Shown here: positions 8,660-17,440 of the stretch, one piece after another
Numbering within the stretch: position 1 is the first letter of the stretch
How the letters are laid out: every line of letters starts with the position of its first letter
Assembly: GCA_964484195.1 (NCBI GenBank)
Contig: CAZAER010000013.1
Coordinates: 62,001 to 126,000 of the forward strand
Reading direction: 5' to 3'
DNA: 64,000 nucleotides
Source: JALHOP01 sp964484195
GTDB lineage: Bacteria > Myxococcota > XYA12-FULL-58-9 > JALHOP01
Position numbers and translations under genes: made by a program
The notes under the pieces: model-generated
Seen by the model: only the letters and a program-made list of their open reading frames with translations
What the model was told of the DNA's origin: nothing
Databases searched by the model: none

Positions 8660-9982
8660 ATGATGATTTCATTCCGCAAGCTCTCGTTGGTCGCTGCTCT
8701 GCTCCTCGTCGCCACGCCTGCTCTCGCGCAGCGCATGCAGATCACTGTCGGTGGTGCGAACTTCCGCCCGTATCCGGTCGCCGCGCCCGACATCGTTCCC
8801 GCTGGTGGTGACGCCGGCAAAGTCGCCAAGGAGCTCTCGGCGATCCTGCAAATCGACGTCGACCTCGCGCGTTCGCTCGAGCTCGTGCCGCCGAACACGT
8901 ACCTCGCTCCCGACAAGGAAGCGGTGACCAAGCCGAACTTCCAGAACTGGACCAACGTCGGCGCCTCGGGACTCATTCGCGGCTCGGTCGCGGTCACCGG
9001 CAAGAACGCGAAGATCAATCTGCGCTTCTACGACGTCGTGGCGCAGCGCGAAGTGCTCTCGCGTGACTACGACGAAGCCGCCGACCGCGGCTCGCGCGCC
9101 ATCCACAAGTTCCTCGACGAGGTCATCGAGACGCTCACCGGCGAGAAGGGCATCTTCTCGTCGCACCTCGCGTACGTGCGTAAGACCCGCGGCGGCAAAG
9201 CCGTGTTCATCGCCGACATGGATGGCGGGGCCGAGCGCCGCATCACCTCCGAAGGCGTCCTGTCGCTGTTGCCGGCGTGGCTCCCGGGTGGCGCGGGCAT
9301 CGTCTACACCTCGTACGCCGACGGCAACCCCGACCTTTGGCGTATCGGTCTCGACGGTCAGAACGCCAAGAACCTGTCGAACCAGCGCGGCCTGAACACC
9401 GGCGCGCAGGTATCGCCCGATGGCAAGCGCATCGCGCTCACGCTCTCGGTCGACGGCAACACCGAGATCTACGTGATGGACGTCGGCGGCGGTAACGTGC
9501 GCCGCCTCACCGACTCGTGGGGCCAAGACGTCTCGCCCACCTGGAGCCCCGACGGCTCGCGCATCGCCTTCGTCTCGTCGCGCGCTGGTAACCCGCACAT
9601 CTACGTGATGAACGCCGACGGCTCGAACGCGCGCCGCCTCACCTTCCAAGGCAACTACAACCAAGAGCCCGACTGGTCGCCACGTGCCGGCGGTCAGATC
9701 GCTTTCACCGCGCGTGACGAGCGCATGAAATACGACATCTTCGTGGTCGACCCGGACACCGGCGTCATCACCCGTCTCACGCAAGACGAGGGCAACAACG
9801 AGTCGCCGACGCACTCGCCCGACGGTCACCACATCGCCTTCGTGTCGACCCGCGCCGGCGCCGGCGGCCGCCGCCTCTACATCATGGACGTCGACGGCAA
9901 CAATCAGCGCCTCATCGCGCGCGTGCAGGGCGACGTCGAGACCCCGTCGTGGGGCCCGCGCCTCGGCTACGGTAAAGACTAA
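8660..9982 (+). CDS. tolB: Tol-Pal system beta-propeller protein TolB
   Basis: From the ATG at 8660 the product has a Sec signal peptide (LSLVAALLLVATPALAQ), an N-terminal alpha/beta domain and a six-bladed propeller. Repeats such as PDGKRIALTLS, PDGSRIAFVSSRAGNPHIYVMNADG and PDGHHIAFVSTRAGAGG are typical WD40-like PD40 strands. A GTG at 8648 overlapping the tolA stop by one base is an alternative start. TolB is periplasmic and bridges TolA with Pal. No pal or cpoB gene follows: the next gene is unrelated, so Pal must be encoded elsewhere. Confidence 0.92.
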   Translation: MMISFRKLSLVAALLLVATPALAQRMQITVGGANFRPYPVAAPDIVPAGGDAGKVAKELSAILQIDVDLARSLELVPPNTYLAPDKEAVTKPNFQNWTNVGASGLIRGSVAVTGKNAKINLRFYDVVAQREVLSRDYDEAADRGSRAIHKFLDEVIETLTGEKGIFSSHLAYVRKTRGGKAVFIADMDGGAERRITSEGVLSLLPAWLPGGAGIVYTSYADGNPDLWRIGLDGQNAKNLSNQRGLNTGAQVSPDGKRIALTLSVDGNTEIYVMDVGGGNVRRLTDSWGQDVSPTWSPDGSRIAFVSSRAGNPHIYVMNADGSNARRLTFQGNYNQEPDWSPRAGGQIAFTARDERMKYDIFVVDPDTGVITRLTQDEGNNESPTHSPDGHHIAFVSTRAGAGGRRLYIMDVDGNNQRLIARVQGDVETPSWGPRLGYGKD

Positions 9983-10071
9983 GCCGCTGTAATTAAAGGC
10001 TTTATTGGGTCTGCTGCGGCGGGTGCCGCGGCAGCGCTACCGCAAGGCGCAACTGCGCGGTCGTTTTGCCG

Positions 10072-10761
10072 ATGAACTCGGAGAACGACGTTTGTGGGGC
10101 GTGTATGCAGAATGTTCAGTTTCCACCGATGACCCTGTCGACTAAGCTGGTCGGCAACACCCGTGAGCAGCTCTGGGCGCTCGATGCCATGGACGTCTCC
10201 CGCTACGTCGTCGCCATGACCGGCGGCGCGCCGGCACAGCGCGCGACCCTCGTAAACGGCATGATGGGTCAGCTGCGTGCGAACCCCTCGTGGAGCTTCA
10301 TTCCTCTCGAGGCCATCCACGAACGCTACGTCGGTAAGTCCGCTCCAGCGGATCGATCGTTCGCCAGCGTGCTGGGAATGCTCTTCGACATCGGTGGCGG
10401 CAAGCACCTGCACAAGTCTCCCGACGGGCGTGTGCGCGAGATCAAGCCGACCGGTGTGCGCCAGCACTTCATGAACCGCGAAGCGTTCGTCGCCGCGCTG
10501 GAGAAGAGCCCTGCGAAGATCCACGCGAGCTTGATGGCTCTCTCACTCGTCGTTCCCGAGACTGCCGTCATCGTGGTCGATGTCGACAAGAGCCCAGCGC
10601 GTGGCGTTCGCCGTGGCCCGGGTGACCCGCTCTCCGACTTGATGACCATGCTGGTTCACAACCCCACCGACGTACGCTTCGTCCTCGTCGGCAAGGAAGC
10701 GCACAAGCTCCTGCCTCCGAGCGCGCCCACCGGCCACATCCAGGAGCTCCGGCTGACCTGA
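10072..10761 (+). CDS. Uncharacterised soluble protein, about 229 residues
   Basis: I do not recognise this protein. It is moderately hydrophilic with no signal peptide or membrane segment. The C-terminal half has alternating strand-like hydrophobic segments (ETAVIVVDVDKSP, DVRFVLVGKEAHKLLPP) that suggest an alpha/beta fold, possibly nucleotide-binding, but there is no P-loop. The start is uncertain: ATG at 10072 is used, with ATG at 10105 also possible. It follows tolB by about 90 bases and converges on the protein kinase gene, leaving only 12 bases between the two. Confidence 0.6.
   Translation: MNSENDVCGACMQNVQFPPMTLSTKLVGNTREQLWALDAMDVSRYVVAMTGGAPAQRATLVNGMMGQLRANPSWSFIPLEAIHERYVGKSAPADRSFASVLGMLFDIGGGKHLHKSPDGRVREIKPTGVRQHFMNREAFVAALEKSPAKIHASLMALSLVVPETAVIVVDVDKSPARGVRRGPGDPLSDLMTMLVHNPTDVRFVLVGKEAHKLLPPSAPTGHIQELRLT
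10339..10352. repeat. Interspersed palindrome TCCGCT-CC-AGCGGA
   Basis: Perfect six-base arms TCCGCT/AGCGGA around CC, inside the 10072 gene. Best match to the consensus. Confidence 0.55.
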
Positions 10762-10773
10762 GAGCGCCGTCCG

Positions 10774-13179
10774 CTAGCGATCTTCGAGGATGTTGGTCTG
10801 CTCGGGGAGCGGCACATTCAGCGCGTACACGTACGACGCGGTCATGATGAGCAGCCCCATGAAGGCGGCGACGACGAGCGTGATCATGTCGCTGCGTGAG
10901 AAGAAGCGACCGACCTCTTCGTAGCCGTCGCGATCATCGAGCGGCTCGTCCGCGAGCATCGCGCCCGGCATCGGCGTCGCCACGGTTCGCGGCGCATCCA
11001 TCTCGCCAGGGAACGGGCCCGAGCGTGCGAAGGCCTCGTCGTCGAGCAGCTCGATGTCGTCGATCCTGTCGGGCGCGGTGTCGCTGTCGCGCTCACCGAG
11101 GTTCGACGGCACGCGGGCCTTTTTCTTTTTCGGCTTGGCGTGCGCCATGGCGACCTGGGTCACCGCCTTTTCTGGCGGTGTCGCAATGACGGTCGAGACG
11201 TGGAGCGGTTGCACGGTCGTTGCGACGTTCATGACCTCGGGCGGCGCCGCGGTGACGACGGCGAGCACCTCGGAGATCTGGGCGTGCTCCGCGTTCTTGG
11301 GGCGCTTGTATTCCGGCTTGGCGGTTTCGACGCCGTAGCCCGAAGGTTGGGTGCGGCGGACGAGATCGGCCACGCTGTCATCGTAGACCTTGGTCTTCGA
11401 CTCGAAGATGATCGAGGGCGACGCTGCGGTTGGCGTCTTCAGCTGGAAGAGCGCTTCACTCGGGCCCTGATCCTTGAAGAGGGGCTCCGCGACCACAGTC
11501 GGACCTTCACCCAAGGGGAGCGGTGGCTTGAAGGCGGTCGTGACGCTTTCGTGGGCCCAGGGAGTCGCGACGGGCGCTGGTGGCTCCGCGGGTACTTTCG
11601 CGATGGGCTCATCGGCACGGGTCGACTCGTTGTCGGCCTTCGGCATGTCGTCGTCGACGGTGAAGCTGAAATCGCCTGACGGGCTCAAGCCCTGCGGCGG
11701 GGGCTCGGCGTTGGTGATGCTCGGGGTAGGCTCGAAAGGGAGGAGCTGGCTGGTGCTCGAGAAATCCGGAGCCGTGCTCGGTGGGATCACGAACTGCGAC
11801 ATATTCGGGTTCGCGTGCAGACCAGTGTCGACGATGAACTGGCTGTCCATGGGTCGATCGGCGTGCCTACCGGCGTCGGTGACCTCTCTTACCTCGCCGG
11901 TGTTGGTAATCTCGCGATGTACACCGGTGTCGGGCCTGTCGTTCTCGCTGGTGCCGGAAACATCGTGGTGCACACCGGTGTCCGGGATGTCGCCGCTGAT
12001 GCCCGTGTCGGTGCGTTCGACATGGTCGTCGAGTGGATCGCCGTCCGCGTCGGAGACGCCGGTATCGTCGTCGTCATCGATGTTGGCGAGCGAAGGGTCG
12101 TCGGCCGTGGTGCGCTCGTCGTGCGCGTCGCGCGTCTTGTCACCGCCGCTGGCGCTGTCCGCCATGGCCACGGGCTTGCTCCCCGAGCCCGCTCCTGGCG
12201 CGAGTCGCCGGTATTGCTCGACGCGCACCTTCTCGCGCTCGTAGTCCTCGAAGAAGAGCTCGCGCATGATGCGGGCCAGCTCTCCCTTGTCGATGACCTG
12301 TCCGTCATCGCGGATGAAGGCGCGCAACGCATCGGCCATTTCGGCGGCGGTCGCGTAGCGCTTGTCGGGCTCGCGTTGCATGGCGCGCTCGATGATCTTG
12401 CCGAGCACGCGCGGCATGCTGGCGTTGACGAGCTCGGGAGGCGAGAAGCTCGCCCGTGCGACCTTGCCGAGGGTCGCGGCATCGCTGCCGCCGCGAAACG
12501 GTGCCATGCCGGTGGTCATCTCGTAGAGCATGACGCCCAAGGAGAAGACGTCGGAGCGGCGATCGGCTGGATTGCTGATCGCTTGTTCGGGCGAAAGGTA
12601 GCCGAAGCGACCTTTGATGGAACCGATGCGTCCTTCGATGCCACGGCTCTTTGCGTCGCGGGCGCTGAAGTCGATGAGCTTGGGGACGCCCTCGTACGAG
12701 ACCAAGAGCTTTTGCGGGCTCAGGTCGCGGTGGACGACCGTCTTGCCTGGTTCGTCGGGAGATTCGACGCCGTGAGCGTAGTCGAGGGCGTCCGCGATGG
12801 CGGCGGCAATGTAGGCACTGGCTACGTACGGTAGTGGAGCGCCGGTTTTGCGCGCGCGTTGCTGGATGGTCTTCAGATCCTTGCCGTGGATGAACTCCAT
12901 GACCAGGAAGTGCTGCTTGTTGTTGACCCCGGAGTCGACGGCTTCGGCGATGTTCGGATGCCGCAAGATGCTGGCGATGCGCGACTCGTCTTGGAACGTC
13001 TTGATGAGCTCGGCGTTGCCGGCAAACTGAGTGAGCAGGCGCTTCACCGCTAGGAGCCGACCACCCACGCCGTCCCCGAGGCGCTTACCCAGGAACACCT
13101 CGGCCGTTCCACCGGTCCCCAGGCGGCCGAGCAGGTAGTAGTCGCCGTAGGCGATCCCTTCACTCACGCTGCGAAACAT
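10774..13179 (-). CDS. Transmembrane Ser/Thr protein kinase-like protein with altered catalytic loop
   Basis: The 801-residue protein has an N-terminal Hanks-type kinase domain (about residues 12-290), a long disordered acidic linker (about 310-760) and one membrane helix close to the C-terminus (about 766-787), so the kinase faces the cytoplasm. The glycine loop GRLGTGGTAEVF and the ATP Lys46 are present. The catalytic loop reads HRDLSPQKLL (150-159), with Lys where the Mg-binding Asn normally is, and DFG is replaced by DFS (170-172). The HRD Asp and the DFS Asp remain. It may be a weak or pseudo-kinase used for binding. The linker carries degenerate DTGVH-like repeats. It is divergent from the MJ0042 protein gene at 13282. 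Confidence 0.85.
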   Translation of the reverse strand: MFRSVSEGIAYGDYYLLGRLGTGGTAEVFLGKRLGDGVGGRLLAVKRLLTQFAGNAELIKTFQDESRIASILRHPNIAEAVDSGVNNKQHFLVMEFIHGKDLKTIQQRARKTGAPLPYVASAYIAAAIADALDYAHGVESPDEPGKTVVHRDLSPQKLLVSYEGVPKLIDFSARDAKSRGIEGRIGSIKGRFGYLSPEQAISNPADRRSDVFSLGVMLYEMTTGMAPFRGGSDAATLGKVARASFSPPELVNASMPRVLGKIIERAMQREPDKRYATAAEMADALRAFIRDDGQVIDKGELARIMRELFFEDYEREKVRVEQYRRLAPGAGSGSKPVAMADSASGGDKTRDAHDERTTADDPSLANIDDDDDTGVSDADGDPLDDHVERTDTGISGDIPDTGVHHDVSGTSENDRPDTGVHREITNTGEVREVTDAGRHADRPMDSQFIVDTGLHANPNMSQFVIPPSTAPDFSSTSQLLPFEPTPSITNAEPPPQGLSPSGDFSFTVDDDMPKADNESTRADEPIAKVPAEPPAPVATPWAHESVTTAFKPPLPLGEGPTVVAEPLFKDQGPSEALFQLKTPTAASPSIIFESKTKVYDDSVADLVRRTQPSGYGVETAKPEYKRPKNAEHAQISEVLAVVTAAPPEVMNVATTVQPLHVSTVIATPPEKAVTQVAMAHAKPKKKKARVPSNLGERDSDTAPDRIDDIELLDDEAFARSGPFPGEMDAPRTVATPMPGAMLADEPLDDRDGYEEVGRFFSRSDMITLVVAAFMGLLIMTASYVYALNVPLPEQTNILEDR

Positions 13180-13194
13180 ACTTGATCAGTTAGT

Positions 13195-13222
13195 TTGCGC
13201 AAGCTGGCGGCTGATTTATAAC
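13195..13222 (+). promoter_or_regulatory. Candidate sigma70-type promoter for the MJ0042 protein gene
   Basis: TTGCGC at 13195-13200 and TATAAC at 13217-13222 are separated by 16 bases. They lie 60 bases upstream of the ATG at 13282, in the only intergenic space between two divergent genes. Pattern match only. Confidence 0.45.
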
Positions 13223-13281
13223 TTTGTCAGGCGTTGGTGGGGTGCGGCGACAGGTCCAGCCGCGTCTCCCTGTGCACGACG

Positions 13282-15222
13282 ATGATCGTTCAATGTCCGC
13301 AGTGCTCCACGAGATTTCGCCTCGACCCGCGTCGTCTGAGCGACCGTGGTGCGCGTGTGACGTGCTCGGTCTGCAACCATGGGTTCGTCGTGCGCGCCGA
13401 CGATGACGTCGAAGCGCTCGATCCCTTCGCGTCCACGAAGGTCGACAATCCGCAGCAGCAGACGCTAAGCCGGCCCGGATCATTCGATTCCGACACGACG
13501 GCGCACGAGGCCATTCCCCCGAGCTTCGAGCTCCAGGAGTCGCCGCACGAGAGCAAGACCGCCATCCACCTAGTCAAGTCGGCCGCCCGGCCTCGCGCCC
13601 CAGCCTCGTTCGACGACGTGGAGACACTGGTCGATCCGCCAGCGCGCGGCCCCATGACACTCGATGATGTCTCTGCGGCCGTCGCTCCGGGCATGCCGGC
13701 GCACCGCGGCCCCGCCTTTCCAACCGATACGCCGACTTCGGGCTACGACTTCATGAGCGTCGACATCAGCGACGACACCGCTACAGCGGTCACCGACGAC
13801 GATGTCATGAGCATCGACGACGACGACCTCGTCTCCATCGAAGACGAGCCCACCGTCGATCAGAACGTGTCCGTCACCATGCGCGAGCCCGCCGCGCCGC
13901 AGTTCATGCCGGCCGAGACTTCGCGGTCGACCACACGGGTCGTGCAAACGCCTTCGCTGTTCGTCGAGTCGACCGGCGATCTCGCGTTGCCTTCCACGGT
14001 CTCTGGCTCGTCGTCGTTCGCTGGCCGTCCTGCCCCGGAGACGCCGGCTTTTCCAGACCACATCGCACAGGCGCGGACCTCGATCATTCAGGTTCCATCC
14101 CTCACGCGTCCGACCAACGAAGCGCACAAGCAGACGGCGATGCTTTCAGCGGGTGGTGGGGCGACTTTCGTCGGCCGCATCGACCCAGCGCTCATGGCGC
14201 GCGCCGCGCAGCAAGACGACGCCGACCTTATGTTGACCGGTGGCTTGTCGGCCGACGGCACCTATTCGCCGCCGCAAGAGGAGACGCGCCCGGCGATTCA
14301 GCTCGAAGGCCAGACTGCGGTTCACGACCTTCAGCTCGACCGCCTCGGCTTGCGCCGGGAGACGCGGCCTCTCGCGACCGTCGGCCTCGGAGAAGGCACG
14401 ACGCAGGATGGGGTCCAGCGAGCGCCGCCACCGCCACCCGAAGCGACCTCCGGCACGCGGGTCGTGCGCGCCGTAACCACCGTGATGTTGTCGGTCGTCC
14501 TACTCGTGCTCGCAGTTTTTGCCCTGGTCCGCAGCGGCCAGCTCGACACCGAGGTGCTGCGTGATCCGGAGCGCATCGTGCGCGGTGATGGGGTCGAAGG
14601 CGCGTCCGGTATCCTTGGCGTGCAACCGACGTCGATGCGCTCGGTGTTGTATCCGACCGTTCACGGCAAGATTTTGGTGTTCACCGGTGAGGTGAAGAAC
14701 GCCAGCATGCAGCCGGTCTCGAACCTCGACGTGGTCGCCGAAGTCCGCAAGCAAGACGACACCTTGCTCGCCGAAGGACGTGGCTCACTGGGAGTCGTGC
14801 TCAGCGTCGCCGAGCTCGCGCGACTCGAGACGCCGGAAGCCGCCGCTCGCGCCTTCGCCGCCAAGCAAGCGGGGCCGCTCACCATCGCGCCTGGCGAGCG
14901 CGTGCAGTTCATGGTCGTCATCTCGCCGGCGCCGCGTGAGCTGCGCTCGAGCCGCCATCGCGTGCGCTTGGTCCAAGCAGAGCCGGCTCCAGTTCCGGTT
15001 ACCGCGCCAGCGCTCTCGCCGCCGCCTCCCCCGGTCCCCGCTGCGGTCGCGCCGAATGGCGCCGAGCCCGCCGAAGACAGCGCCGTGAACCCACCTGCCG
15101 CTGGCGGTGAGCATGACGCTCTGCCCAACAAGCTCAAGATGAAGGCCAAGCGCATGAAGATGAAGCGCAAGGCCCGCGATGCCGATGACAGTGCTCCCAG
15201 CGAGCCGGTATCCGATCAGTAA
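13282..15222 (+). CDS. MJ0042-type zinc-ribbon membrane protein with C-terminal DUF3426-like domain
   Basis: The ATG at 13282 begins exactly at the zinc ribbon. Cys5, Cys8, Cys28 and Cys31 form two CxxC pairs around TRFRLDPRRLSDRGARVTC, the MJ0042 motif common in Myxococcota. A long acidic, low-complexity region follows (about residues 50-390), then one membrane helix near residues 413-433 (VMLSVVLLVLAVFALV). The periplasmic DUF3426-like domain carries GKILVFTGEVKNASMQPVSNLDVVAEV. The tail is Pro-rich and then Lys/Met-rich. Related proteins are thought to be membrane-linked regulators, but the role is not established. It is divergent from the kinase-like gene, and a regulatory link between the two is only inferred. 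Confidence 0.8.
   Translation: MIVQCPQCSTRFRLDPRRLSDRGARVTCSVCNHGFVVRADDDVEALDPFASTKVDNPQQQTLSRPGSFDSDTTAHEAIPPSFELQESPHESKTAIHLVKSAARPRAPASFDDVETLVDPPARGPMTLDDVSAAVAPGMPAHRGPAFPTDTPTSGYDFMSVDISDDTATAVTDDDVMSIDDDDLVSIEDEPTVDQNVSVTMREPAAPQFMPAETSRSTTRVVQTPSLFVESTGDLALPSTVSGSSSFAGRPAPETPAFPDHIAQARTSIIQVPSLTRPTNEAHKQTAMLSAGGGATFVGRIDPALMARAAQQDDADLMLTGGLSADGTYSPPQEETRPAIQLEGQTAVHDLQLDRLGLRRETRPLATVGLGEGTTQDGVQRAPPPPPEATSGTRVVRAVTTVMLSVVLLVLAVFALVRSGQLDTEVLRDPERIVRGDGVEGASGILGVQPTSMRSVLYPTVHGKILVFTGEVKNASMQPVSNLDVVAEVRKQDDTLLAEGRGSLGVVLSVAELARLETPEAAARAFAAKQAGPLTIAPGERVQFMVVISPAPRELRSSRHRVRLVQAEPAPVPVTAPALSPPPPPVPAAVAPNGAEPAEDSAVNPPAAGGEHDALPNKLKMKAKRMKMKRKARDADDSAPSEPVSDQ
13777..13790. repeat. 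Interspersed palindrome ACCGCT-AC-AGCGGT
   Basis: Perfect six-base arms, inside the MJ0042 protein gene. Confidence 0.55.
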
Positions 15223-15228
15223 GCGCCG

Positions 15229-15360
15229 CTAGCGCTTGCCGAATGTCCGCTCGAGCAGACGACTGAGGCCGTCGGCGAGGCGCCGCAAGTTGTGGGCGCT
15301 GAACACCATCGCCAGGATGAACAGCGTCAGCAAGAGCTCTGGCAGATAAGGCACTTGCAT
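15229..15360 (-). CDS. 43-residue TatA-like single-helix peptide
   Basis: The peptide begins MQVPYLPELLLTLFILAMVF and continues with an amphipathic helix (LRRLADGLSRLLERTFGKR). This is the layout of TatA/TatE: a short periplasmic N-terminus with PELL, one membrane helix and a basic amphipathic helix. It lacks the usual FGP hinge and the acidic tail and is shorter than known TatA proteins. Its ATG overlaps the stop of the preceding gene (TGATG), which strongly suggests translational coupling and that it is a real gene. Whether it works in Tat export is unknown. Confidence 0.55.
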   Translation of the reverse strand: MQVPYLPELLLTLFILAMVFSAHNLRRLADGLSRLLERTFGKR

Positions 15361-16316
15361 CAGATGTTCAGACCGACTTTCAGCGTGTGACTCACGTTCG
15401 TGCTGGAGGCGCCGATGCCCGAGGGCAAAAAGCCGACATCGAGGAAGTAACCGGCGAAGCCGAAGCCATACACGGCGTGGCAACCCAAGAACAGGCGCGT
15501 GATGTGGTTGTCGCCGAAGCCGAGGGTCGGGAAGCGATAGAGTGAGCCGCCCGGGCCGAACGTCTGATCGGCCGGATCGACGACTTCGGCGGGTGTCGCG
15601 TCGAGGACGCCGCTGCTGGTGCGCACGAGCATGCGGCCGATGCCGAGTGACGGGGTGAGACGTAGCGCGGCTTTCCAGATGATGGTGTAGGACGCGAGCA
15701 GGTCGAATTCGAGCGTCGTTTGCGTGAGCTCGCTCGCGCCGACCAAGTGGCCGACCGCGGCACGTAGGGCGACGTCGGGCACGTAGCGCGGCAGGTACGC
15801 TTCGAAGAGTCCCACCTTCAGGTCCAGGCCGAGGGCGACCATCGAGCTCGATCCGAGGTATGCCATCGACAGGCCGAGATCGGTCGAGAAGGGGAGACCC
15901 TTGCGGACCTGGAGCGTCGGGGACCAAAAACCACCGGGCTGGCCGCCGCCGTTGACCGCGCTCTCGAACACCGGTGCCGAGGGTGAGCCCTGCCAGTAGT
16001 CGGCGCTACCGCTGATGCCCGTGTAATTGAGCGCGAAGGCGAGCTCGAAGCCCGCTGCTCCCAGGCTGTCTGCGCCTGCCAGCAGACGTGGGCCGACTAC
16101 GAAGGCGAGCTCGGTCGCGAGCGCCCGGTAGCGGGCAACCGCAGGATCGGTCAGGTCCGCGGACAGGGGGCGGCCCAGACCGATGAGCGAGAAGTCGCGA
16201 GGTCCGGCGTTGGCGACACCTGTGCCCAGGAGGACGATGAGGAGAGCGGCGAGACGCGCAAACGCCATAGGTGCTCGATTGTCGGCGCCATGGCTCAATG
16301 TGTTTCGGCGGCTCAT
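15360..16316 (-). CDS. Exported protein of unknown function, probably outer-membrane barrel-like
   Basis: The product carries a signal peptide (FARLAALLIVLLGTGVANAGP). The mature part has many alternating strands (GFELAFALNYTGISGSADYW, STDLGLSMAYLGSSSMVALGLDLKVGLFE, HTLKVGLNI at the very end), consistent with a small outer-membrane beta barrel; this is inference. The ATG at 16316 overlaps the previous stop in an ATGA junction and has GAAGG upstream. An in-frame ATG at 16268 gives a neater signal peptide and could be the true start. It is third in a chain after two ArsA-type ATPases and is followed by the TatA-like peptide. Confidence 0.65.
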   Translation of the reverse strand: MSRRNTLSHGADNRAPMAFARLAALLIVLLGTGVANAGPRDFSLIGLGRPLSADLTDPAVARYRALATELAFVVGPRLLAGADSLGAAGFELAFALNYTGISGSADYWQGSPSAPVFESAVNGGGQPGGFWSPTLQVRKGLPFSTDLGLSMAYLGSSSMVALGLDLKVGLFEAYLPRYVPDVALRAAVGHLVGASELTQTTLEFDLLASYTIIWKAALRLTPSLGIGRMLVRTSSGVLDATPAEVVDPADQTFGPGGSLYRFPTLGFGDNHITRLFLGCHAVYGFGFAGYFLDVGFLPSGIGASSTNVSHTLKVGLNI

Positions 16317-17440
16317 GTCGCGCCTTCGAGGAAGTGGGAATGGAGGGCTGAGAGACTAGCGAGGTCATGCACGTCGCTGGCGAGCTCGGGCAAGAGAATC
16401 GTGCGTACCTGACCCAGGCGTTCGGCCAGCTGGTGGATGGCTTCGTGGTCGGCGCGCGCGAGGCTCGCCTCCTCGCGGAGCGCTGCCAGGGCCTGATCGG
16501 CGGCTCCTGGGGTGAGCGGCACGAGGGCAGCGCGCACCGCATCGAGGGCCTCTGGTGTCGTAGCCTCTGGCGGCACATTGCGGACGCGGTTGACCACCAG
16601 GGCACGGACTTTCAGGCCTTCGGCGGCAAGCTCCTCGCGAAAGCGGAACATCGCGTCGTGCTGGGCGCGTTGTGTGCTCGACACCAAGTTGAAGGCGACC
16701 TCGTCGGAAGCGAGTAGGTCGCGGACGCGCCGTGAGCGCTCGCGGAAGCCTTCGTACATGCCTTGGAAGCCGAGCACGAACTCGGCGAGCTCGCGCAGGG
16801 TCTCCGCGCCGGCGAGCTTGCCCACGCTCTTGCTGATGAACGAGCTGCCGACGTCCAGGATCTTGAGGGAGAAGCGGCCGGCGGCGGCGTAGGGCTTCAC
16901 CAGCCACTGCACCGTGTCTTGCTCGAGGAAGTCGATGATGCGGCTCGGTGCCTCGAGGAAGTCGACGGCGTTACCGGAGGGCGGTGTGTCGAGGACGATG
17001 AGGTCGTACTTGCCGCTCGCATAGACCTCGTGGAGCTTCTCGACGGCCGCGTACTCGTGAGAACCGACGAGGACGGTCGAGAAGTGCTGATAGATGCGGT
17101 TGCCGAGGATGGCGCGCTTCTTCTCGTCGTTCGGGGCAAAGCGCTCGACCAGCTCGTCGAAGGTGCGTTTCACGTCGGGCATCATCGCCCAGAGCGGCGC
17201 GCGGAGCGTAACCCCGTAGGGCTCGAGCTGGTCTTGCTCGATCTCGTGCTCGACGTTGCCGAAGGCAGGGAGGCCGAGGGCGTTCGCGAGCCGGCGCGCT
17301 GGGTCGATGGTCATGACCAGGGTGCGCCGCCCGCTCGCCGCCGCAGCGACCGCCATCGCGGCCGATACGGTGGTCTTGCCGACGCCACCGGTACCGACAT
17401 TGACGACCACTTTGCGGTCTTCCCAGATCGGCTTGCTCAT
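16313..17440 (-). CDS. ArsA/Get3-family ATPase (second of a tandem pair)
   Basis: This 375-residue P-loop ATPase carries the deviant Walker A GTGGVGKTT at residues 16-24. It also has the ArsA/Get3 switch elements: MTIDPARRLANALG after strand 2 and LIVLDTPPSGNAVDFLEAP as Walker B/switch II. No DTAPTGHT-type arsenite Cys motif is seen, so arsenite export is unlikely. Bacterial members of this family are often paired and may act as chaperones for membrane or exported proteins, but this is not established. Its start overlaps the stop of the first ATPase by four bases. The helical C-terminal third would form the client-binding part. Confidence 0.85.
   Translation of the reverse strand: MSKPIWEDRKVVVNVGTGGVGKTTVSAAMAVAAAASGRRTLVMTIDPARRLANALGLPAFGNVEHEIEQDQLEPYGVTLRAPLWAMMPDVKRTFDELVERFAPNDEKKRAILGNRIYQHFSTVLVGSHEYAAVEKLHEVYASGKYDLIVLDTPPSGNAVDFLEAPSRIIDFLEQDTVQWLVKPYAAAGRFSLKILDVGSSFISKSVGKLAGAETLRELAEFVLGFQGMYEGFRERSRRVRDLLASDEVAFNLVSSTQRAQHDAMFRFREELAAEGLKVRALVVNRVRNVPPEATTPEALDAVRAALVPLTPGAADQALAALREEASLARADHEAIHQLAERLGQVRTILLPELASDVHDLASLSALHSHFLEGAT

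Noticed and set aside
9983..10071. Terminator or pal gene after tolB
   Set aside because: The GC-rich inverted repeat near 10009-10040 has no T run and no Pal-like gene follows.
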